Origin: Eggerthellaceae bacterium
GTDB taxonomy: Bacteria; Actinomycetota; Coriobacteriia; Coriobacteriales; Eggerthellaceae
Length of the DNA stretch: 6,054 nucleotides
Direction of reading: 5' to 3'
NCBI GenBank assembly: GCA_017559045.1
Contig: JAFYTB010000190.1
Span: forward strand, 1 to 6,054
Shown: positions 1 through 5,700 of the stretch, piece by piece
Numbering within the stretch: position 1 is the first letter of the stretch
Layout of the letters: every line of letters starts with the position of its first letter
Program-made: the position numbers and the translations under genes
The notes under the pieces: generated by a model
Database searches by the model: none
What the model was told of the DNA's origin: nothing
Seen by the model: the letters and a program-made list of their open reading frames with translations, nothing else

Positions 1-2
1 AC

Positions 3-974
3 TTTGATGGCGGCGAAAAAGGCTGGAACGAGGTATGGGGCGAGATCTTTGAGATGAGCTTCCTCATCCCGTCCGATTACGACGGCACCTACATCATGGT
101 TCCCATGTTCCCGGGCTGGATCGAGTTCTCCTGTGCGGGCGAGATGAATGAAAAGCGCAAGGCCATCCTTCGCAGCTTCCTTGACTTCTGGAAGATCCTC
201 AAGGACAGCAACACCCCTGCGGTTCGCAAGCTCATGAACAGGCGCGGCATGAAGAAGTGCGAGAAGAGTGAGCCCTACATCGCAACCTACGTGACGCTGA
301 ACGAGCCTATCACCAGCGAGCATCGCACCCACACCTACCACAGCGCATTCGAGTTGCTCGAGCAGCATAAGGATGAGCTGGTCATTGCTCCGTGCATCTG
401 CCGTCGTCACAGGCTTCTCGATGACGAAGACTACGAGTGCCTGCAGCACACTGCGCTTGAGGCGTGCATCGCCATCGGTCCGGTTGGCAAGCAGATGGTG
501 GCCAACGGAACGGCTCGTCCGCTTGCTTGGGAAGAGGCCGTTGAGGTGCTCGCCCGTTTGCAGAAGCAGGGCTGCGTGCATACCGCCTTCCACTACTCCA
601 ACAAGATGGAAGATGGCGTGTTTGCGCTGTGTAACTGCTGCAAGGACTGCTGCCTCATGTACTCCGGCTATCAGGAGGGCTCTCTGAGCCAGGTGTTCAT
701 CAAGGCATATCACACGCCGAAGATCGTGAACCTGGATGCCTGCACGGGATGCAACCTGTGCGGCAAGTACTGTCCCACCGACGGCATTTGGTATGACCGT
801 GAGGCGGGCGAGCTCGTGTTCAATTACGAGAACTGCATCGGATGCGGTCAGTGCGTGACGCAGTGCCGTTTTGGTGTACAGGAAATGGTCGAGGATGTTC
901 GCAACGTCTTCGTTCAGACCAAGGCACGTCCCGACGAGGTCGAGGCTGAGGCTGCCGAAGCAAGCGAGCAGTAG
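3..974 (+). CDS. 4Fe-4S dicluster ferredoxin-type protein with extra cysteine motifs, 5' end truncated by window edge
   Basis: The reading frame is open from base 3 (FDGGEKGWNEVWGEIFE precedes the ATG at 54), so the gene almost certainly begins upstream of the window and the ATG at 54 (counted here as residue 1) is internal. The C-terminal part holds two classical [4Fe-4S] motifs, C230-x2-C-x2-C-x3-CP and C261-x2-C-x2-C-x3-C, as in bacterial 2[4Fe-4S] ferredoxins. Before them lie two more cysteine groups: PCICR (C114, C116, then C129 and C138) and a dense CNCCKDCC group at 193-200. From memory, this layout matches anaerobe 4Fe-4S proteins that have a 'MPF.PG..E' segment after an N-terminal winged-helix-like part; MVPMFPGWIEF at 15-25 fits. 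The likely role is cytoplasmic electron transfer, since no signal peptide or membrane segment is visible in the part present. The tail after residue 285 is acidic and Ala/Glu-rich. hypA follows after 11 nt, so co-transcription with hypAB is likely, suggesting a NiFe-enzyme context. The exact partner is unknown. Confidence 0.92.
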   Translation, partial: FDGGEKGWNEVWGEIFEMSFLIPSDYDGTYIMVPMFPGWIEFSCAGEMNEKRKAILRSFLDFWKILKDSNTPAVRKLMNRRGMKKCEKSEPYIATYVTLNEPITSEHRTHTYHSAFELLEQHKDELVIAPCICRRHRLLDDEDYECLQHTALEACIAIGPVGKQMVANGTARPLAWEEAVEVLARLQKQGCVHTAFHYSNKMEDGVFALCNCCKDCCLMYSGYQEGSLSQVFIKAYHTPKIVNLDACTGCNLCGKYCPTDGIWYDREAGELVFNYENCIGCGQCVTQCRFGVQEMVEDVRNVFVQTKARPDEVEAEAAEASEQ

Positions 975-985
975 GCGGACGCAAG

Positions 986-1240
986 ATGCATGAGAGCGTC
1001 GTTTGCCAGGAGATCGTCGACATCGTGCTGAGGGCTGCGGAAGCGAATGGCCTGACACGTGTTGACGAGATTGTCGTCTCGGCTGGACCGTATTCCTGCC
1101 TGAACGAAGCTGAGCTTAACTTCTTCCTTCTTATGGCGCGTGTTGGCACCTGTATGGAGGATGCCTATATCACCGTCGAGCGAGACGAGTCGCTTGTCGG
1201 CGCGTCGCAGATGTTCGTCAAATGCATTCGAGGGGAGTAG
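986..1240 (+). CDS. hypA: HypA-type nickel metallochaperone lacking the zinc-binding domain
   Basis: HypA binds nickel and works with HypB to load it into NiFe enzymes such as [NiFe]-hydrogenase in the cytoplasm. The 84-residue product starts MHE; His2 and Glu3 are the conserved N-terminal nickel-binding positions, and there is no room for an upstream extension without losing this motif. The N-terminal fold is recognisable: a helix at 4-21, a strand with VDEIVVSAG at 26-34, the family-typical S-C at 37-38, ELNFFLLM at 43-50, then the AYITVE strand at 60-65. HypA is normally about 113-118 residues, with a zinc site of two CXXC pairs between that strand and a final strand. Here no CXXC exists: DESL at 67-70 leads straight into QMFVKCIRGE at 75-84, which resembles the usual C-terminal strand. 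This looks like a clean loss of the zinc loop. A moderate Shine-Dalgarno (AGGCGGA, 973-979) overlaps the stop codon of the upstream gene. Identity is fairly sure; retained function is uncertain. Confidence 0.9.
   Translation: MHESVVCQEIVDIVLRAAEANGLTRVDEIVVSAGPYSCLNEAELNFFLLMARVGTCMEDAYITVERDESLVGASQMFVKCIRGE
1231..1237 (+). promoter_or_regulatory. Shine-Dalgarno that decides the hypB start
   Basis: AGGGGAG lies inside the last codons of hypA, 5 nt before GTG 1243. The in-frame ATG at 1222, 21 nt further up, has no purine-rich element at the right distance. The site therefore favours GTG as the hypB start. Because it sits within hypA, hypB translation is probably coupled to ribosomes finishing hypA. 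Confidence 0.75.
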
Positions 1241-1242
1241 CG

Positions 1243-1881
1243 GTGAAGACCATTCCGGTTAACGTAAACGTACTCAACAGAAATAGCGAAGTGGCAGCGC
1301 GCGTCAACGAGCGCCTGACTGCGGCGGGCATCAAGATGATCAATCTTCTCGGTACGCCGGGTTCGGGAAAGACCACGTTGCTCGAGGCTGTGCTGGGCTG
1401 CCTTGAGGTCGACCGTAATTCCGTGGCCGTTATCGAGGGCGACCTTTACACCGCACAGGACGCCGAACGCATGGAGGCGCTGGGGGTTCGCACCATCCAG
1501 CTGAACACCCAAGGTGCTTGTCATCTCGAGGCTGACATGATCGAGCGTGCTCTTGATGAGCTTGATCTCGAAGGCGTTCGAACTGTCGTGGTGGACAATG
1601 TGGGCAACCTGGTCTGCACTTCCGAGTTTGAGCTGGGTGAGCACCTTCGCGTCGGCGTGAGCAGCGTGACCGAGGGCAACGACAAGCCCTTCAAGTATCC
1701 GCTCATGTTCCAGACGGCAAACATGGTGCTCCTCAACAAGATGGACCTGCTTGAGTTCACCAATTTCGACACGGACCGCTTCGTGGCAGATGTTCATAGC
1801 ATCAATGAATCCGCTCAGATTGTGTTCTGCTCGGCTTGGAAGAGAACGGGTCTTGAGTCCGTTGTCTCCCTGTTTAAGTAG
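1243..1881 (+). CDS. hypB: HypB nickel-delivery GTPase
   Basis: HypB is a SIMIBI-class GTPase that, with HypA, inserts nickel into NiFe-enzyme precursors; it acts in the cytoplasm. Numbering from the GTG start (212 residues), the P-loop GTPGSGKTT is at 37-45, VIEGDLYTAQDA at 63-74, the family-typical CHLEADMI at 93-100, DNVGNLVCT at 118-126, SVTEGNDKPFKYP at 141-153 and the guanine-specificity NKMD at 165-168, followed by a CSA motif at 196-198. Cys93-His94 and Cys125 correspond to the nickel/zinc site of the G domain described in H. pylori HypB. The N-terminus lacks the CXXCGC nickel motif or His-rich tract of some HypB proteins, so this is the short, G-domain-only form. The start is GTG, chosen on its strong AGGGGAG; an ATG at 1222 would add seven residues and overlap hypA by 19 bp. 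It sits 2 nt after hypA and is clearly in the same operon. All key GTPase motifs are present. Confidence 0.95.
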   Translation: MKTIPVNVNVLNRNSEVAARVNERLTAAGIKMINLLGTPGSGKTTLLEAVLGCLEVDRNSVAVIEGDLYTAQDAERMEALGVRTIQLNTQGACHLEADMIERALDELDLEGVRTVVVDNVGNLVCTSEFELGEHLRVGVSSVTEGNDKPFKYPLMFQTANMVLLNKMDLLEFTNFDTDRFVADVHSINESAQIVFCSAWKRTGLESVVSLFK

Positions 1882-1903
1882 TCAGCGTACATTCGATACT
1901 GAC
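1881..1903. repeat. Small inverted repeat overlapping the candidate -35 box
   Basis: GTCAG (1881-1885) and CTGAC (1899-1903) are exact reverse complements separated by 13 nt; a TA on each side of the loop could lengthen the symmetry with a bulge. It begins in the last base of the hypB stop codon and its right arm covers most of the -35 hexamer. It could be an operator or a weak RNA hairpin, but five base pairs can easily occur by chance. Confidence 0.2.
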
Positions 1904-1927
1904 AAGATGCTGCAAGTGGGCAATAAT
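1899..1927 (+). promoter_or_regulatory. Candidate sigma70-type promoter for the flavoprotein gene
   Basis: A -35 element CTGACA (1899-1904, five of six consensus) is separated by 17 nt from a -10 element AATAAT (1922-1927, five of six). Transcription would start near 1933-1936, leaving a leader of about 25-28 nt that carries the AAGGGGG ribosome site (1948-1954) of the gene starting at 1961. It lies just after the hypB stop, which suggests the flavoprotein gene has its own transcript. This is a match by eye only; no start-site data are available. Confidence 0.55.
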
Positions 1928-1960
1928 ATCCTCACTCTGGAATAATCAAGGGGGATTGTC

Positions 1961-2569
1961 ATGGCAAAACGCACGCTCATCATCAATGGTTCGCCTAGGC
2001 CGAATGGCAACACGGTGACACTTATCAACGAGATGAAGAAGACGCTCGAGGGTGAGATCATCGAGATTTCCGCGTTCCGCAACAAGATCCATTCGTGTGT
2101 GGACTGCCGCAGCTGCGCTACCACTGCGAAGTGCGTTGTTCATGACGACATGGACATCATCTACGCCGATGACTTCGACAACGTCGTCATCGCAACCCCG
2201 GTATGGTTCGGCACCATGCCCGGCCCCATGCTCGAGATCCTCTCGCGATTCCAGCCGCAGCACGCTGCCATGTTCTTCTTGGATATTCCGCGCAACATCA
2301 GCCCGAAGAAGGCCGGCCTTATTCTGACCGCGGGTAGCAAGAAGAACGAGATGAACAGCCTGCATCATGTTCGCTGCCTGTTCAGCATGCTCAACGCACG
2401 TGGCTATCAGGGCTATGAGGTCATCACGAACAACACCGACGAGGTTCCCGCATCTGAAGATGCCGAGGCGCTGGCTGCAGCACGTCGTTTGGGTGAGTAT
2501 CTGAACGAGGATTGGCCGGAGGACGCCGACCTTCGTGACCTCTGGGACATCAAGCGCGGTCGCGCTTAA
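1961..2569 (+). CDS. Iron-sulfur flavoprotein (ISF-like; flavodoxin-fold NAD(P)H-dependent FMN reductase family)
   Basis: The 202-residue product begins with a flavodoxin-type first strand and phosphate-binding loop, LIINGSPRPNGNT at 6-18, which holds the FMN phosphate. It then has a compact C46-x2-C49-x2-C52-x5-C58 motif followed by HDDMD at 61-65. This four-cysteine spacing is that of archaeal and anaerobe iron-sulfur flavoproteins, where it binds a [4Fe-4S] cluster beside FMN. VIATPVWFGTMPGPM at 76-90 is the conserved flavin-contact loop (TPVYxxxxxx type), and AGLILTAGSKKNE at 117-129 is the later core strand. Likely role: soluble electron carrier or oxidoreductase, perhaps in O2/H2O2 detoxification or redox balance as proposed for ISF; the true substrate cannot be read from sequence. 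The start is ATG with AAGGGGG 6 nt upstream. A promoter candidate at 1899-1927 and a 79-nt gap from hypB suggest separate transcription, though read-through from hypAB is possible. Length is close to family norm. Confidence 0.9.
   Translation: MAKRTLIINGSPRPNGNTVTLINEMKKTLEGEIIEISAFRNKIHSCVDCRSCATTAKCVVHDDMDIIYADDFDNVVIATPVWFGTMPGPMLEILSRFQPQHAAMFFLDIPRNISPKKAGLILTAGSKKNEMNSLHHVRCLFSMLNARGYQGYEVITNNTDEVPASEDAEALAAARRLGEYLNEDWPEDADLRDLWDIKRGRA
2552..2567. repeat. GC-rich palindrome over the stop codon of the flavoprotein gene
   Basis: AAGCGCG (2552-2558) is the exact reverse complement of CGCGCTT (2561-2567), with only 2 nt between, so in RNA the inner pair would open to give a 6-bp stem with a 4-nt loop. 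It covers the final codons (KRGRA) and the first base of the TAA. No U-run follows, so it is not a standard Rho-independent terminator. It may add to transcript-end structure or be a by-product of the Arg-rich tail. Confidence 0.3.
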
Positions 2570-2626
2570 AGGGCGGCTTTCGATACGCTTCCGATAGCTG
2601 TTTTATGTTCCTTTGCCTACATCCGC

Positions 2627-2644
2627 AAAGCGCTTGATCGCTTT
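2627..2644. terminator. Weak hairpin, possible transcript end
   Basis: AAAGCG (2627-2632) pairs with CGCTTT (2639-2644) around a 6-nt loop. The downstream arm ends in a short T-run, but no further U-tract follows, and half of the stem is A-U. It is the best hairpin between the flavoprotein and ABC genes, yet falls short of a standard intrinsic terminator. Confidence 0.2.
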
Positions 2645-2681
2645 CATCTAGAATCGATCTGACATACGCAGGTAAGTTTCG

Positions 2682-2723
2682 CGTGGCGCGGCGTGGTGGT
2701 TGACGCTCGCGTTTGACGCCACG
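2682..2723. repeat. Inverted CGTGGCG/CGCCACG arms enclosing a TTGACGC direct repeat
   Basis: CGTGGCG (2682-2688) and CGCCACG (2717-2723) are exact reverse complements 28 nt apart. Between and overlapping them, TTGACGC occurs at 2700-2706 and again at 2713-2719, and GCGTGG occurs at 2681 and 2691. The cluster ends about 33 nt before the ABC start codon, a suitable place for a regulator site or for the -35 region. No good -10 accompanies either TTGACG, so the role is a guess. Confidence 0.3.
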
Positions 2724-2744
2724 AAGCTTCATCGGATTAGTTGC

Positions 2745-2750
2745 GGAAGG
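2745..2750 (+). promoter_or_regulatory. Shine-Dalgarno that decides the ABC gene start
   Basis: GGAAGG lies 6 nt before ATG 2757. A second ATG at 2752 is only 1 nt from this site and is in another frame that closes after 64 codons, so 2757 is the start. The frame from 2757 opens MLQLQNISKAY, the usual beginning of an ABC ATPase domain. Confidence 0.7.
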
Positions 2751-2756
2751 CATGTC

Positions 2757-5700
2757 ATGCTTCAGCTTCAAAACATCAGCAAGGCTTATACCACCGGCGG
2801 ATTTACGCAGAAGGCGCTCGACAACGTGTCGATTTCCTTCCGCGATAACGAGTTCGTCGCCATTCTCGGTCCTTCGGGCTCGGGTAAGACCACGATGCTC
2901 AATATCATTGGCGGCCTGGATCATTACGATTCCGGCAACATGATCATCGATGGTGTTTCCACCGAGCAGTACAAGGATCGCGATTGGGATACCTATCGCA
3001 ACAACCGCATCGGCTTTGTTTTCCAAAGCTACAACCTCATTCCGCATCAGACGGTTCTTTCCAACGTCGAGTTGGCGCTGACGCTTTCCGGCGTGTCGCC
3101 GGCCGAGCGTAAGCAGCGTGCTCTTGAGGCTTTGGCGAAGGTGGGCCTCGCCGACCATGTGAACAAGAAGCCCAGCCAGATGTCGGGTGGTCAGATGCAG
3201 CGTGTCGCCATCGCGCGAGCCCTCATCAACGACCCGGAAATCCTGCTGGCCGACGAACCTACGGGTGCGCTCGACTCGAAGACCAGCGTTCAGATCATGG
3301 ATTTGCTCACCGAGATCGCAAACGATCGTCTGGTCATCATGGTCACGCACAATCCCGAGCTTGCCGATCAGTACGCAACGCGTATCGTCACGCTCACCGA
3401 TGGCGTTATTCGCAACGATACCGATCCCTTCAATCCGACGCCCGAGGAAATGCATGCAAGCAAGAAGCAGGTGCGTCGCACCTCGATGAGCTTCCTCACG
3501 GCGCTGTCCCTTTCGTTCAACAACCTCATGACGAAGAAGGGCCGCACTCTGATGACGGCTTTTGCCGGCTCGATCGGCATCATCGGCATTGCGGCTATTT
3601 TGGCGCTTGCCAATGGTGTAAACGATTACATCAAGACGGTCGAAGAAGAGACGCTTTCTGAGTATCCGTTGCAGATCACCAGCTCGGGACTCGATATGAC
3701 TTCCATGCTGCTGGGCAGTGAGGCTGCCGATGTGGAAGACGACGATGCCTCCTCGGATGATTCGGAGAGCGAAGAGGGTTTCAGCGTCAGCATTTCTCTT
3801 GGTAACCACGCGAGTGCTGTCGGCTCCGATGCTGAAAACGAAGAGGGCATGGTGCGCGTCATTCCGCTGGTGTCGACTATGTTCTCGAGTGTGGGACAGA
3901 ACGACCTCAAGTCGCTGAAGGAGTATCTGGATAGCGGCGAGGCCGGGCTTGATCCGTATGTGAAGGCCATTGAGTATTCCTATGGCGTGCAGCCGCAGGT
4001 GTTTAGTGCGGACACCGAGAATCTGCGACAGGTGAACCCCGATACTTCGCTGTCTCCGCTGGGTATCAGCTCGTCGAACACCTCCAATTCCATTATGGCA
4101 ATGTCCATGTCGACCGACGTGTTCTACCAGATGCCCTCCGATACCAGCCTTTATGACACTCAGTATGAAGTTTTGGCTGGTCATTGGCCTGAAAACTACA
4201 ACGAGTGCGTGCTTGTTACCACGGCTGGCGGTGGCATGAGCGACTTCATGCTGTATACGCTTGGCCTGCGTGACACCGCTGAGCTTGATGAAATGGTCAA
4301 GGCTTTTGCGAACGAAGAGGAAGTGGTTGCGCCGAACGATATTCGCGATTACGAATACGAGGAGATTCTCGGTATCACGTTCAAGCTGGTGAACCCGACC
4401 GACTACTTTGTCTATGACGCGGAATATGGCGTGTGGGTTGATAAGCGCGACAACGAGGAATATATGCGCTCCCTCGTGGAGGCTGGCGAGGATCTGACCA
4501 TTGTCGGCATTGTGCAGCCTGCGCAGGATGCGACGGCAGCTATGCTGATGGCAGGTATCAACTATCCCGACTCGCTTGTGCGCCATGAGATTGAGCTCTC
4601 CGCAAACAGCAAGATCGTGAAGGATCAGCTGGCTGAGCCCAGCGTCAACGTATTCACGGGTAAGCCCTTTGGCGAAGATGACGACGAGGGCATGGGTATG
4701 GACAGCATGTTCACCATCGATGCCGGTGCCATCTCGTCTGCCTTCAAGTTTGATATGAGCAAGCTGGGCGCGGGTCTCGAGGATCTTGAGATTTCCTTCG
4801 AGTTTGACCTGCGTGATCTTCCGCCGCTGCCGAGCTTTGAGGATTTCCCCGTGCCTGACCTGGGTGATCTGCTCGGTGGGGATGAGGCTGCCGCTTCCGG
4901 CACAGTCGTCGCTCTTGAGGAAAGCGCCGCTTCCGAAGAGTCGGGCGCTCCCGAGGATCCCGCTGACCCTGCTGACCCTGAGATGCCGGCACCTGCTGAT
5001 CCCGAGACGCCTGAGGAGCCTGGTCAGCCGAGTCTTCCGGAGATGCCTCAAATTCCTGAAGATGCCGTGCTTCTGCAGCAGCTCATCCAGCGTATTGCCG
5101 AGGATATTTCCGAGGATTACGTCAGCAATCATGCCGATAAGTCTTTCGGCGAGTACCTGCGCTCTGGTGCTGCTCGCGCGATTATCGAGAAGCATCTTGG
5201 CCCTATTGGCGACGAGCTTGCCGATATGTACACCGAGTACTTCGAGGAGAAGCTCTCTGGTTACATGAATCAGGTCAAGGCCATGTTCCAGACGCAGATT
5301 GAAGCCGTCATGGCACAGGTCATGGGCCAGCTTATGTCGAATATGGGCAATGCCTTCAGCATCGATACGGCGGCGTTCGCCAATGCCTTCCAGTTCAATA
5401 TGACTGAGGAGGAGTACGCCGAGCTCATGATGTCGATGATGTATTCCGCCGAGGACACCTACGATTCCAACCTGAAGGAACTTGGCTACGCCGAGTTCTC
5501 GACGCCGACATCGATCAGCATTTATCCGTATGACTTCGAGAGCAAAGAGTTTGTAGTTGTCGCGCTCGACGAGTACAACGATCGTATGGAGGCTGAGGGC
5601 CAGGACGACAAGGTTATCAACTACACCGACCTTGTGGGTACGCTCATGAGCTCCGTGACCGATATCGTGAACATGATCAGCTACGTGCTTATTGCCTTCG

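Larger units (their letters stand above)
2570..2756. other. 187-nt intergenic region without a recognised gene
   Basis: No plausible coding region, tRNA or other RNA gene is seen here. Visible structure: a 6-bp hairpin AAAGCG/CGCTTT (2627-2644), a TAGAAT hexamer (2649-2654) without a good -35, a CTGACA (2659-2664) without a -10 at normal spacing, two copies of TTGACGC 13 nt apart (2700 and 2713), and CGTGGCG/CGCCACG arms (2682-2723). The region must end the flavoprotein transcript and probably start the ABC transcript, but neither a clear terminator nor a clear promoter stands out. Confidence 0.4.

Noticed and set aside
54..56. ATG at 54 as the true start of the Fe-S protein
   Set aside because: The frame is open back to base 3 and upstream residues read as normal protein. 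No purine-rich site precedes the ATG, and the matching family has an additional N-terminal part.
820..1149. Minus-strand open frame across the Fe-S gene/hypA junction
   Set aside because: Arg/Ser/Pro-rich translation with no recognisable motif, overlapping two well-supported genes.
1186..1240. Frameshift in hypA hiding the zinc domain
   Set aside because: The remaining DNA before hypB is too short to encode two CXXC pairs, and the in-frame end QMFVKCIRGE itself resembles the family C-terminus.
1165..1797. 210-codon minus-strand open frame opposite hypB
   Set aside because: It is in codon register with hypB, whose GTPase motifs are all on the plus strand; it is a shadow.
1751..1945. 64-codon plus-strand frame running from hypB into the promoter gap
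   Set aside because: Mostly out of frame within hypB, Ser/Arg-rich and without a ribosome site; it would also cover the promoter candidate.
1946..2368. 140-codon minus-strand open frame opposite the flavoprotein gene
   Set aside because: The plus strand has an intact ISF-type protein with ribosome site; the minus product has no recognisable motif.
2552..2580. Rho-independent terminator at the end of the flavoprotein gene
   Set aside because: The palindrome has a stable stem but a very tight loop, lies over the stop codon and is not followed by a U-run; kept only as a repeat.
2659..2664. CTGACA as the -35 of an ABC-gene promoter
   Set aside because: At 16-18 nt spacing the sequence is GC-rich (around CGTGGC), with no -10-like hexamer.
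2713..2943. Small plus-strand frame including ATG 2752, just before and into the ABC gene
   Set aside because: It overlaps the ATPase coding sequence out of frame, and its ATG is only 1 nt from the ribosome site; the ABC frame from 2757 is clearly right.
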